From contig JAHYIO010000006.1 in assembly GCA_020543525.1 (NCBI GenBank), positions 992,001-1,056,000 of the forward strand: a stretch of DNA of 64,000 nt, written 5' to 3'. Below the pieces are notes generated by a model. It did no database searches. It saw only the letters and a list, made by a program, of their open reading frames with translations, and had not been told where the DNA came from. The DNA comes from Coriolopsis trogii (lineage: Eukaryota > Basidiomycota > Agaricomycetes > Polyporales > Polyporaceae). Made by a program: the position numbers and the translations under genes. Each line of letters opens with the position of its first letter. Position 1 is the first letter of the stretch. Of the stretch, positions 12,001 to 23,106 are shown piece by piece.

Positions 12001-13442
12001 AACAAGAAAGTGAACGAGATCGATCGCAGGACCAGGTGAATTATCCGTGATTCAACCGTTTGTGTCATTACGTCGCGAGACGTCGTTACTGAGTCCGCAA
12101 CGAACAGAAGTCACCTGCCCATGTAATAGCGCAAACGTAGCGGTCGTCTTTACGTATCAATGAGGGGATCATGACACGCCAATCTTGGGCACCACAAGCT
12201 TCTGCAGGCCCAAATTGTGGCTACCGCAACTGGCAAGAATGTATAGCACCCGGAAGCCGGGAGAAGAATAAGCGGCAATGACTGTATATCTAGAACCACA
12301 ACGGCAGGGCTCCCCGGCATTCCTATGCCAAATGAAGGTAGCCCTTTGGAAATTTCGCGAATGTATGCACCCAGACCATAGCAACTTCAGAGCGAGTGAG
12401 AAGGGAAATTTGTGCGAAGAGTTGGAGGTACCCCTGGTCGATAACCATCGGACCGACTGGACAAAGATGTCCCCCCTCACCCTTGCCTTCCGGCTACCGG
12501 GCCTACTGACATCGCCGAAAGACGGAACAACGGGCTGCTTCATTGTTCTGCAACGTGACAACAAATGGATGGACGACTTAGACAGAAAGTATTGCCTTTG
12601 AGCACCTTCTGAACCATCGGCGCTCTACGCTATCGCCAACCGAGCAACCCTTGAAACGTCCAGCGTGCAGCGTCCACAGGCATGGAAGAGCCCTAAAGGA
12701 AGCAGCTACGGGCCCAAATTATGTGGAACTTAGGCCAACGAATGGGAATAGGTCCCATTTACGCTTCCATGCTAAACAATCGCGGTCATAAAACCGCGAC
12801 AGCGCATCATAGAAGTCTCGAGACAGGAGAGCGGGGTGTATGGCGACAACGTGTTGGGGTGCCGCAATCATATGGAGCATTGCTGGTGAAGTTACTCAGG
12901 AGGGCTGTTACTACGACAGCAAAAAATCATGACGACAGCACATTAGGGAGCACATATGAGCTGTACGTCATTGAATTCAACGCACATACAGCTCACGGCA
13001 ACCATGATAAACTCATACATGCAGGATGGGGATTGGCATAGTCCCCGTGCGGGCAGAGACGCACGAGCTACGGTCACAAGCACCGTAAATGTGAGTTTCG
13101 CGGACCCCACGCCGAAGTTCATCTATAAGTCCGCAAGCATGAGCCTGGGACATGACGACGTCCTTGTCATGGAATACATGGGCAGCGTATAGGGGGAATG
13201 ATGCATGCCCGAGGGATTAGGCTCGGGACGGGGCTTGGGTAATCGCCAATGGGGGAGTTTGAGATTTGCTGAGTCACTCACTTGGTGGTCCTCTTGCCTG
13301 TAGCTAACTCTGCAGCGCAACCGTATGTGCCTCTGTGAAGCCATACATATCCGTCCACGGCTATGGTCTGGCCATGGAACTCGGAGAGGTGCTTGGTGTT
13401 CTGGATGTCCTTCAACAGAGGCAAAAGCCCAGAAATGCCCAT
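9032..13442 (-). CDS. EXO1: Exonuclease 1, Rad2/XPG-family 5'-3' exonuclease and flap nuclease
   Basis: EXO1 resects DNA ends and removes mismatched strands in mismatch repair. There are four exons: 13442-13282, 11941-11698, 11576-11023 and 10850-9032, giving 925 residues. The N-terminal XPG domain begins MGISGLLPLL, and the internal XPG domain spans about 136-230. The metal-binding acidic residues are all present: D30 (IAVDGY), D78 (LVFDGG), E150 and D152 (YEADAQ), D171 and D173 (EDSDLLVFG) and D230 (SGCDYL). The helix-hairpin-helix PGIGLKTA follows. From about 350 onward the protein is disordered and acidic with Ala tracts, as usual for the regulatory tail. Intron 1 (13281-11942) is 1,340 nt, yet splices exactly in phase (TTK to YVEY) with no conserved block missing. 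The last exon contains a possible 44-nt intron at 10596-10553, but the unspliced frame is open, so I left it unspliced. The C-terminal end is therefore less certain. Confidence 0.92.
11942..13281 (-). other. Oversized EXO1 intron 1 (1,340 nt)
   Basis: Donor gtgagt at 13281 and acceptor ccag at 11942 join EXO1 exons 1 and 2 without loss of any conserved residue. Other introns of this gene are 121 and 172 nt, and the window norm is about 60. The interior holds open frames on the + strand at 12278-12601 and 12721-13041 that I do not recognise, and no clear terminal inverted repeats. Confidence 0.75.
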
Positions 13443-13880
13443 CTTCACGCGTCTTGTACTGTGTAGTGGCGATTCCGAAGCATTGGTGGGTGATAGAGGT
13501 AGCGGACGCGAGAGGGAGGTGGTTGTAGTCAACGACGTCGGCGGCGGGGGCGCTTGCCATATAAAGCCAGACAAACAAACGCGTCGCGTCGCGTAACGTC
13601 ACAAACGGTCACAGTAAACAAAGCATCACGCATACCGTTACTAAGCGCTCAGGTGCTCAAGTATCTTTGTTCTTGACCACGATGTGCCTCAGAATCAGGT
13701 CGTTGGCCATCGCTGTCACCTCCTCACGCATGGCCGGTTGACATCTAAAAGATACCAAAGGGGCCACAAACTCCGGCATCCAGGCACCGCAATCACTCGT
13801 GCATTTCTGCCGCTTTCACAGGGACCTTTCGCCCTCTCGTCTTTGCATCCTCTCCATCCAACATCGCCGAGTTCCAAAGC

Positions 13881-14320
13881 ATGCTGGTGAGTAGCGTCAA
13901 ACGCACTATGTATTTATGATTTAAGGACTATCATTTCAAGCTTTCACTCCAGGATGTCGATAGAGTCACCCTCTTGCCAAGAAGCATTGGAGAACGCAAG
14001 TCATTGAACCCACCAAATGTCAATGATACCCCTTTCCATTTGTATGCCAGTCCTTTCATGGACTGCGAGCAGTGCCTTTCTACTCATAATTCTTTGAAGT
14101 ACTCTGAGGCAGAGAAGGAGACGGCCTGGAAAGGACTCGCTGACACAGTGAAGACTTACCACAACGAGTTCTTGAAAAAATGGAAGGGGGAGATGGATAC
14201 CCTCCTGGTTTATGTGAGCAGATGGAACAATCCTTCATCATGACTGCGTTTACGGACGGCTTCAGGCTGGTCTGTTCTCTGCCGGGTGTTGGAGCGCCTG
14301 TGGACGACGATAAGGGAGGG
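13881..14320 (+). pseudogene. DUF6535 gene remnant
   Basis: A possible start ATGCTG at 13881 is followed by an intron to 13952, then an open frame at 13953-14243. The segment ending AWKGLADTVKTYHNEF and then WKGEMDTLLVY matches the N-terminal signature of DUF6535, a fungal membrane-protein domain in which DTLLVFAGLFSAV...TAF starts the first membrane span. Here the frame stops 25 bases later (VSRWNNPSS, stop). The continuing TAFT block is found in another frame at about 14240. The remaining domain is absent before the next gene at 14640. It is thus a truncated, frameshifted copy, unless an unusual short intron restores it. Family assignment is from memory of the motif. Confidence 0.5.
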
Positions 14321-14639
14321 GCACAACGTCCCCGACTGAGAAGACACCGCAAAGAACAATGCATCAATTGCCGCGTTAGCAGGACTTGCGACGGTCAAGT
14401 CAACTGGTATGTGGTCACGATATATACATGTATCTTGCGCCGCATGTGGCTAATTGTGTGCAAGACCTGGTCAGTTCGAACGCCAGCGGGGCTACTGGTA
14501 TACCGAACACGTACCAGAGTTGATATCAAGAGGTTGTAACGACCGCTTGCACATCCGAAATCATGAGACGCACTCGCAATACTGGTGATGAGCCAAGTGA
14601 ACCTGGAGGTCGCAGTCAAGGTATCTCGAGCCCGCCATA

Positions 14640-15009
14640 TTAAAATCCCGTGGGACCCGGCGAGTATGCGGGAGGTGGGCAGGATGGGATATTCGCTGGA
14701 GGTGGCGGAGGTGGAGGTGAGTAATTAACCATCGTTGTCTGATGCGCAAAAGCGTCCGTTCAATCTTTGACTTCAAATTCAAATTCACAGCTCATCGTGA
14801 CCTTGGCTCACCTGATGGACAACCTGGTTGTGCTGACGACGTCGACCAGTTCCATAGCTATCTTCGCCCATAGCAAGACGGATAATGGTAATGATGAAGG
14901 CGAGGCCAAACAGGCCGGCGATTAGGCCGGCGATGAGTGGAATATTGCTTGACGAGCCGGAACTGTCATCGTTCCAGTAGACCGAGCGAGTCACGAATTT
15001 CGGTGCCAT
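14640..15009 (-). CDS. Small single-pass membrane protein with PPAY tail (copy A)
   Basis: 98 residues from two exons: 15009-14812 and 14738-14640 (71-nt intron, phase 0). There is no signal peptide. A single hydrophobic span at about 23-43 (beginning IPLIAGLIAGLFGLAF) is followed by positive residues (GRRRQH), placing the C-terminus in the cytosol by the positive-inside rule. Exon 2 is a proline-rich tail with seven consecutive prolines and PPAY at 88-91. PPxY motifs bind WW domains of Rsp5/Nedd4 ubiquitin ligases, and small membrane adaptors of this design (for example yeast Rcr1/Rcr2) recruit Rsp5. That role here is an inference from architecture, not homology. An in-frame upstream ATG at 15153 exists, but a TATA box at 15129-15124 lies downstream of it, so the ATG at 15009 is preferred. 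It has the same layout as the gene at 16084-16550. Confidence 0.7.
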
Positions 15010-15123
15010 CCTTGATGTGGTAGAGGAGAGAGGAGATGTGGGGCCGTCGCTCGGTTTTGGACACAGCCGTTGGATGCATGCGAGGCTGGTAAGTGAGGGA
15101 ACACTGACAAGGTTGCCTCGCCT

Positions 15124-15129
15124 CTTATA
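15124..15129 (-). promoter_or_regulatory. TATA box of PPAY protein copy A
   Basis: TATAAG on the minus strand, 115 bases upstream of the ATG at 15009. It decides against the in-frame ATG at 15153, which would lie upstream of the core promoter. Confidence 0.5.
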
Positions 15130-16083
15130 TGGGTATGCCTCGGCACTCGACATTCGTTATCTATGACTCGGCCCTACTCAGCTTCGCATTGCCATGCTTT
15201 CCCCGTGCTGTTCATGTCGTTCATGTAGTCTGGTGACCTCTAGATGTCGTCGAGTCGGTTCCGGTTCCGTCCGAATATGTTGTTTTGCAGTGCTTCGGCA
15301 TGGGGTGCCGCTGCAACGGCAGTGCTATCCTTGCGCCCCCTGTCGTCCCCGTGTGAGTGCGCATACAGCTTTCAGCGGGTGGAATTGATGTGCATACACC
15401 ATGTGATATCGTCGCGGGGTTCACTTGCAGTGGTTTGAGGAACTTGTTTGACACGCGTATGGAAGCTGTGCAGTTTGCCAATGTGAGAGCTCGGCTCCGC
15501 AGTCTCATGACCGAATGAGACATATGTGTGGGTTAATCAATTGAACCATGCCGTCCTTAGTCTAACAAATAAATTATATATACGCTGTGGATGCTATCTG
15601 CGACGAGGACCATTGAACTCGTCGCGGAGATATATTGTCTGGCCATTCGAACTGAGAAACACAAGAGCGACCCCACCTACCTTACCTGTAAGTGTTCCCG
15701 ACTATCCGCCCGTGAAATACGGATATACTTGCACATAGAATCTCGCAAGTCAAGGGAAGGAAGATTCGATGGCGATGCTTCCCTCTTTCTCAGACGCAGG
15801 AGTGCACAGGAGGGCTCAAGAAGCGAAGGTTGTATCATATGGGATACTTTTCTTGATACCGAAAGTCATGCCGAGCATGAAGTCACAAGAACTCACCAGC
15901 ATTATACATATTGCGCCCATCTGTTCAAGAAATGTGAACGGCCATGTCACAATACAATGCTTCAAACTCCAGTACAAACTGTGATAGAAAACGAGCGTGT
16001 GAGACAAAGATTGTGCGTATTATATGGTCTCTTTTGTCCGTAATACCGATCGCGACTGTCATGACCCCTAGCACTGGATGAAA
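15130..16083. other. Gap between the two PPAY genes
   Basis: No coding family was seen. It is moderately AT-rich, and short frames only. Confidence 0.4.
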
Positions 16084-16550
16084 TCACAATACGATGGCGC
16101 GAGCACTGTGACCGTCAACGTCTGCCTTGGCAGAGTTTGGGTATATGTACGACGGGTCACTCGAACCTGTATTGTACATCGGCGACGGGTACGAAGCCGG
16201 AGGATAAGCCGGCGGGGGTTGGGATGGGGGATATGGTGCGTTGGGAGGAAGAGCTCCTGCCATCGGTGGTGGGAGGTTCGGGTTCTGGTTGTACTGCATG
16301 TTCGGGGCCTGTTGATACAGCGGAGAAATCAGGAGGGTAGCCGTGATACATCACGAGGGGAACTCACTGTAGTAACGGCGGATTGGACAGGGACTCTGTT
16401 GCGGCGAGCTCGAGCAATGCACCGGAGGATCATAATGATCAGGGAGAGCCCCGCTACGACAGCGCATATGATGCCGATCGTTTGTGAGGTGCTGCTGCCC
16501 TCTCCAACGACGATGAGTCTTCGTGGGACGTGAGCGGAGGTGGGAGCCAT
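16084..16550 (-). CDS. Small single-pass membrane protein with PPAY tail (copy B)
   Basis: 135 residues from two exons: 16550-16368 and 16308-16084 (59-nt intron, phase 0). A membrane span lies at about 25-42 (beginning IGIICAVVAGLSLIIMIL), followed by the basic cluster RCIARARRNR, giving a cytosolic C-terminus. The tail is Pro/Tyr-rich with PPAY at 93-96 and further PxY-like repeats (PYPP, SYPSP, MYN). As in copy A, the intron separates the membrane exon from the PPxY exon and the tail is the last exon. Primary sequence similarity to copy A outside these features is weak, so the pair could be diverged paralogues or independently assembled. The start is the ATG at 16550, downstream of a TATA box. 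Confidence 0.7.
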
Positions 16551-16628
16551 TGGGGCAGTCGGACAGTTGGGCAAGAAGAGGGCGGATGCGCGGGGGATAC
16601 AGAGGGTGGCCTATGCGGAGGCTGGGAA

Positions 16629-16634
16629 CTTATA
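16629..16634 (-). promoter_or_regulatory. TATA box of PPAY protein copy B
   Basis: TATAAG on the minus strand, about 80 bases upstream of the ATG at 16550, at a spacing similar to that of copy A. Confidence 0.5.
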
Positions 16635-18310
16635 GCATGCACGCGTGCTGTCACGTCGAGGGACTCGACTCATAAAAGCGCCCTGAAGCTTCAGATAGCA
16701 TCGCAGGGCAAGGCACGCGAGTCAGGTTGGCAAGCCCGACAGCGGGTGGAATGCGCAACGCCCGCCATACATGACTCGGAAGCGAGCCCAAGGAGTCAGA
16801 GGGGCCATATATGATCTTCGTGTGAGCCTGTGAGAGTTATGAGTAGGCCCACCGGTCTGTATTGATTTGACATCAGAATAGAACCCGTTGATCGATGCTT
16901 GAGCGGCGTACCTATGGATTTCACCGCGCATGGTTGCAGTCCAACTCGGTGCCTGGATCGAGCAAACTTTGCCCTAGCTTCCGAGCATCTGTGGGGTTAA
17001 ACCGAATTCAGTGAATCGAAGATATATGGGCACACTTTCACATTGGCCCACCAATACTTGATGCACTTAGTGAAGACGGAGTAGTATGATGAATGTCGGC
17101 ATTTTCAAAGTGTCGACAAGCGCTGCTAAGCAATGAGGTGGGAAGGCGTGCAACTCGGAGCGCTCTTCCCGCGAAGCCCGAGCGAAACCGCCACAAGTTA
17201 CAACCACGTACGTTGCCGGCGTTCCAGCACTGCTCTTGATTCAGTGTGCGGCGGGTTGTAGTCCTTTGACGACATACGGAAACTGTGAGTCAGAGCCCGA
17301 ATACTCCGGCAGTCAATCGATAAGGACCTCGCGGCCTGTGTCGACCAAAAGACAACGACACCATGTCAGTGGCCCTCTCAGGCAATCCGTACGGGGCCGC
17401 TAGTCGACAAGCTACGGCTACAGTACGCGTCGGTGTGAAATAGGCCCAGGACGTTCGCCCATCAGTCTAACTCGGCTTTTGGTACGTTCTTGAGTAGTCT
17501 GGTCGCAAACGAACCTTTGTCTCAATAAGCGTGGCAATCATCTTGCACGTAGAGAAGACCTTACCTCCAATAACCTGACGGCTCCTTGCAAGACGCATGA
17601 GCACGTGCTAGTTACGAACTTTTTTGGCGTGAGCTAGTGCGAGTCATTGTCAAGAGCGTGCATCTACCGTGTGCGACTCTCCTCGCGGATAACACGGTGG
17701 ATTATGAGAGCTATGGCCCAGATGGTGAAGATTTACGCACGTAGTTAGGAGCACACTGCGACCCCTAGCTATAGCTATAGATACTTAGATGATGTACGGA
17801 CCTGCTTGCAATTGATGGTGGGTCGGATGGGCGGTATTCAGACGGCTACAAAAGGGTGACTTGCCAATTACCTAAACCTATAAGATAAAGACAAAAAAAC
17901 CAAAAGAGCCTACTGTACAACAGTGCTTTCGAACCATCCGTAGGCGTATCGGATCTTCAAACAATGACCTAGTGAGCACCGTATGTGCTGACGATGTGCT
18001 GCGCGACGACCGGGAGTTCAGGCAGAAGTTGGAGGGCAATCTTCAAACAGAAAGAGCAGCGGAGATGCGTTAACGAAGAGTAAGCTGTCGAAATCGTCCT
18101 CCAAAGCATCTTATGGAAGGTCGGGTCGATGGAGATTCGGGAAGAGACGGAGGCGCTTAGAAGGAGGAGGCGCAGCACAGTAGCGCTCATGGTTGGGTAG
18201 GCGCGTCATCGGCACGCGTCGCCGGTGCTGCTTGTCCACATCCTACAAGTTTTGCTACTCTACATCGACGGGTTCATTCACCCCAGTGTGTCTGGTTCAG
18301 CTCCACCAAA
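16635..18310. other. 1.7 kb gap upstream of VPS16
   Basis: The stretch from about 16,940 to 17,960 has no open frame of 60 codons or more on either strand, which is unusual for this GC-rich DNA. It contains a short tagctatagctata run near 17767. A 73-codon minus frame at 18190-17969, divergent from VPS16, is not a family I recognise. No RNA gene was recognised. Confidence 0.35.
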
Positions 18311-21300
18311 ATGACCGAGCATCCGACACTGTCATGGGAGGCCATGCAAGATGGCTCGGTATTCTACCGTCGCCATCAGCTCTACTCAATATCCGGGAAG
18401 CTCCCGAATGACCTCCAGGACTTCATAATTGCAGGATGCCGTTATGGGGGACCCATAGGTATGTAGTGACTTCTTGGTGGCTATTTTATCATATCTTTGA
18501 CGGTATGATAGCACTCATGCGAGATACCACGAAGATCGTCGCCCTGGGTCGTGCAGCACCCGCGTTTTCTAAAGCTCAAATCCAAGTCTACTCTCCTGCA
18601 GGCGAGAGCATTCTGATGTTCAGTGTGGATAACTCCTTCCCTTGCATAACGTTACTTCCTGCTCAATCTCCTGAATAGTGGGACCAAGGCAAGATCATCC
18701 GTTTTGGCTGGACAGGAGATGAACGTCTGGTGGTCGTCAACGAAGAGGGTGTGTATCGGATATATGACCTACAAGGCGACTATCAGCAATACTCGCTCGG
18801 AAACGAGGCCGGAGAGATGGGTATCATTGACGCACGAATACACGAAACTGGACTCGTTGCGTTGACAGGGTCGCTGACGTTCTTGGAGGTGAAAGAATGG
18901 GTGGGCGGGAAGCCACTGACACTGGCCAATCCAAGTGAGTCTCTTCTCCCGTTCAGGCGTGATGCAATGCGGACGGCCCATGAGCAGATCTTTCCCAGCC
19001 CCCAACATCATGGACTGTCATTCCTCCCGACCAGACCATCTCACGTCACGTCGAGGTCCTCCTCTCTGTCGATTCGACCATATACAGCGTGGACAACCTC
19101 GAGAGCCTTGACCAACGTATCTCTCGAGGACCATTCACTCACATGTCACCCTCTCCCAATGGCAAGTCTCTGGCTCTCCTTACCTTCTCGGGACTACTGT
19201 GGGTGGTCTCAACCGACTTCCAACGAAGTCTGGCCGAGTTCGACGCGACGAGCGTTCCGGGTGCAACTGGTGACATTCGTCAAGTTGAGTGGTGCGGTAA
19301 CGATGCGGTGCTTGTGACATGGGACAACCTGGCCGTACTCGTCGGCCCCTTCGGTGACACTTTGCAGTGCGCATATATCCTTCCTCTAAGCATGCATCTG
19401 AGCCAATTGTATGCATGGGACATAGATATTTCTACTCTGGCGCCACCTTCGTTGTCACAGAACCGGACGGTGTACGTATCGTTGGTCCGGACACATGCGA
19501 CTTCGTACAGAAGGTGCCAGGTAAGACAGCTTGTCGTCCTCGTCCTCCTCGATTGACATAAGAACGCAGCGTCTTCCGTGTCTGTGTTCCGCCCCGGGTC
19601 AACATCGCCGTCGGCCATCTTGTTTGACGCATGGGAGAACTTCTCCAGACGCTCTCCCAAAGCCGATGAGAGCATCCGTAGCATCCGTCCTGATCTAGCT
19701 GCTGCTGTCGACGAGTGTATCGATGCTGCCGCACGAGAATGGGAGCCGTACTGGCAAAGACGGCTACTGAATGTATGGTATCCGCCCTCAACGCCATTGA
19801 CTCATTATTGTCATTGAAATACTTTTGATCTAGGCGGCCAAATTTGGCCGGTCGTTCCTCGACCTCTACGACCCGACAGATTTCATCCATGTAGGTCAAG
19901 CCCTGAAAGTCCTCAACGCGGTCCGGTTCTACGAGATCGGCATACCCCTCTCCTACGCCCAATACTCCCTGCTCTCGCCCTCGCACCTCATCTCTCGCCT
20001 CCTCGCGCGCAACTTGCATCTCCTCGCCCTTCGCATCTCCTCCTACCTGACGCTCCCACCCGACGCCGTCCTGAAGCACTGGGCGTGCGCCAAGATCGCA
20101 CGCTCGAAGCCCACCGCGTCTGGGACGGGCAAGAACGCGGAACTTGACGGGGATGACGCGCTCTGTCGGACGATTGTCGAGAAGTTCGACACGCTAGGAG
20201 GCGCGGGCGTGAGCTACGCAGATATTGCCAAGCGCGCGTGGGAGGTGGGCAGGACGGCGCTCGCGACGAAGCTGCTAGACCATGAGACGAAGGCATCAGA
20301 TCAGGTACCGCTGCTGCTGAGCATGAAGGAAGACAAGCTTGCGCTCACGAAGGCGGTCGAGAGCGGAGACACGGATCTTGGTGCGTAGATCACTCAGTTG
20401 CGGTTCTAGCTTGTGCTGACGTCTTCCTGTACGCACGGCGCAGTTTACCACGTCCTGCTGCATTTGCAGAAGCGGCTCTCTCTGGGCTCGTTCTTCCGCT
20501 TGATCGAGGAAGGCGGCCCACGGCTGGCGCTAGCTAGCAGGTTGTTGCAGGTGTATGCGCGCGAGCAGAACCGGGACATGCTGCGTGATTTCTACTACTC
20601 TGACGACCGGAGAGTGGAGAGCGCGGTGTTGTGTCTCGAGGACGCTGCCAATAGCCAGGTTAGACTGATACTTTCCGTGGATGTATCCGTGCTCAATAGT
20701 CAGTCATACACAGGATCAGAACGCGAAGCTCGCGTCCGTGAAGGCAGCGCAGAAGTTCTTCTCGGAAGACAAGGACCGCTCATTCGAGGCTAAGGTATGT
20801 TAGGTTTCGTTTGCTGCCCTGTTTTTTCCTCTCCATATTCACGCCGTTCATCTGCTTTGTGGCAGATGATGGATGAGAGCGTTCGGCTCTTGACGCTGCA
20901 ACAGCAGCTCGAGAAGGAGTCTGACGGCAAGATCCCCTTCTTTGGTCAGAGCGTGAACGAGACGATCCGGACGTGTCTCGTCAACGGCATGGCAAAGCGG
21001 GCAGACAAGATCAAGTCAGACTTCAAAGTCCCTGACAAGCGGTGTGTTGACACTTTCGCTGTACCCTATGCTCCCCGTCTGATATTGCATGCCTCCAGGT
21101 TCTGGTACGTTAAGCTCCACGCGCTCACTGAGATCCGCGACTTCGAAGGGCTCGAAGCGTTCGCTAAAGCGCGCCGGAGTCCGATTGGGTACGAGGCGTT
21201 CGTCAAGCACCTCGTCGATAAGAGCCACCAGAGAGAGGCCTTGGCCTACGTCGCCCGATGCGATGGGCCAAAGCGCGCGGACCTGTATGTACTCTGCGGT

Positions 21301-21515
21301 GACTGGCGCGCGGCGGCGAAGGAGTGTAAGGAGCGGGGGGATAAGGCGAAACTCGAGTACGTCTCTCTTCCCAATCCCTCGCTGCTGCCAGCGAGCGAGC
21401 GACTATCATGCTAATGGAATAATGTTCTCGTGATGTAAATAGACAGTTAAAGAAGACCGCGCCGAACTCGTTGGTCGCGCGGGAGTTGGAGCAAGTCGCT
21501 GGGTCCATGAAGTGA
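18311..21515 (+). CDS. VPS16: VPS16, core subunit of HOPS and CORVET tethering complexes
   Basis: Vacuolar sorting protein that binds Vps33 and tethers endosomal and vacuolar membranes before fusion. There are twelve exons: 18311-18458, 18512-18624, 18679-18934, 18988-19366, 19426-19520, 19570-19772, 19834-20380, 20444-20658, 20714-20794, 20866-21041, 21099-21356 and 21443-21515. They total 847 residues, a normal family length, with phase kept at all eleven junctions. The N-terminal WD-like half includes the block GPFTHMSPSPNGKSLALLTF, then WVVSTDF and WCGNDAVLVTWDN. The C-terminal helical half includes AWENFSRRSPKADESI, QRRLLNAAKFG and VYHVLLHLQKRLS, ending with ARELEQVAGSMK. Exon 3 joins exon 4 at 18988 rather than at a later AG, because only that acceptor keeps the conserved SWTVIPPD frame. 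The donor of exon 2 (gtggat) is weak. The gene is intact. Confidence 0.93.
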
Positions 21516-22247
21516 TTGTTGTATAGGTCGCCTGTATCCTGCTCGTCTCGCTTACGGTCCTCGACTTTCCCCTTATTAATGCTCCTTCCTTGTCCCATAA
21601 ACATCTGAACTCGCATTAAGGATGAACACACGCTATCATGCATTATGATTGACAGCTGGTTGACTTTGTTTACTGGATTTGAGGAGTATCAAATGACAAG
21701 GGCTGGAGGGGAACAAAGGAGGTCTGTGGAATTCTGGGCCTCAAAGCGACCATGTCCTGCTGGCAGTGTGCCTCCCATCCACTCATCTTTAGTCTAGGAC
21801 TCTGTGCCACATATGTTGTTCTCTATGATGTTGCCGTTACCATTATTTCTGCTTGACTGGTGACAGTTTGTATGTCTAGTGACTCTAGTCCTGAAGCTTT
21901 CTCTGCAGCTGTTGTTACATCCTTATGGAACAACAGCCTATGCTATGATTCACTTCATTGTTATTCCAAGGCTATACATGCATCAAATACAAGGGTGTTG
22001 TCCTTAAGAGTCAAGACAGACTGTTTCATTCGCACTCAGAGAATCAGAATGGTAAAGGAGCATTTGCCGCTATAGAAGGCAGGGGAAAGGTGCAACAAAT
22101 TCAAGGACTCCGCATCTTCGGCCAAGTTGAACAGATTCATATCGCAAAGCAGGAAGCACAATGTGTACAGCCAGCATCGCACAAGGACGTTGCTTGAACG
22201 ATCATCACAGGGTGCTGGCTGACCTACTGTCTCTTGACACCGCTCCG
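21516..22247. other. Gap between VPS16 and MLKL-like copy 1
   Basis: AT-richer intergenic DNA between convergent genes, with no coding family seen. Confidence 0.4.
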
Positions 22248-23106
22248 CTAAAAGTCAAATAAAACGACTGAACATAGCATGACGTTAACAGCACCGAGGA
22301 CTTCCTTGTGGTTTCGAGCCACTTCTGAACACACGTCATGATGATATTGAACCATCGCGCAACGCATTGCGATGCCTTCCTTGATCTGCGGATTGAACCC
22401 CGTCAGTGGACGGACGTACGAGCGAAGAAAACAAACTAGACTGGCGAAGAGAGCCACTAACCTGGAAGACCGTCACAGCGTTGTGAAGACTTTCCCGATG
22501 TTCAAGGAGGGCACGGTCGTACTTGTCCTTGCGCCAGAATATCTTGAATAACGGCTTCTTCTGGAGGCAGGTCATCGTCTCCGCAACCTGTTCTAAACGC
22601 CTACCCAATCGCGTAGTGAGCATAGATGAGCATTCTGATGGCTGGAAACACCCTCACCATTCCAGTTCAGCGAGATTGAGTCTCGTACGATCCTCTAGCT
22701 TGCTCTCGTCAACACCGACCAGCCCCGACTCGAGCGCGGAAGCGATGGTCTGCGCGAGGTCGGCTAGTTCGGCACATTCTTCGCGATTTCTCTTGACGGC
22801 CTGAGGTAGAGAGTATCAGCAAGGTACATGAGCAGGCAGATGTATATTACTCACATCAACACGAGTGAGTATCTTCGCAGTGGCGTCCAGTGTTCCCTGC
22901 AGGAAGGGAACCGAAGAGCCCACTTGCCCAGCGACTTCAAGGACAGTGGCGAGGGCTGGTAGGTCGCAGTGCGTCTTCTTCCTATCACGGTTGGGGGGCG
23001 CGGGTTGTGTTCGACGACGACGGCGGACTTTGATTCCCTCCAAGGCTCTGGAAACACGGTTATGCTCAGGTAGGGATCTCGACTTGAATATACTAAGAAG
23101 TGGCAT
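22248..23106 (-). CDS. Standalone MLKL-N-terminal-like helical protein (copy 1)
   Basis: 223 residues from four exons: 23106-22855, 22800-22658, 22600-22462 and 22385-22248, with phase kept. The sequence runs VLEVAGQVGSSVPFLQGTL, then AVKRNREECAEL, RLNLAELEW at the exon 2/3 border, FWRKDKYDRALLEHRESLHNAVTVFQ, and a final helix. This is the pattern of the fungal four-helix-bundle region comparable to the MLKL N-terminal domain (MLKL_NTD-like), usually found at the front of basidiomycete NLR/STAND-type proteins. Here the gene stops right after the bundle: no NACHT, NB-ARC, kinase or repeat domain follows within 700 bases. Residues 1-50 are basic (run of Arg). A role in regulated cell death or as an NLR partner is inference from domain type. 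Intron positions and the lengths of exons 2 and 3 match copy 2 exactly. Confidence 0.75.

Noticed and set aside
12090..13275. Possible target duplication ctgagtc inside EXO1 intron 1
   Set aside because: The 7-mer occurs near both ends, but the sequences next to it show no inverted repeats or poly-A, so it may be chance.
17969..18190. A 73-codon minus frame starting with ATG, divergent from VPS16
   Set aside because: The N-terminus is Leu-rich, but no family is recognised and no further exon could be joined. Kept only as a possibility.
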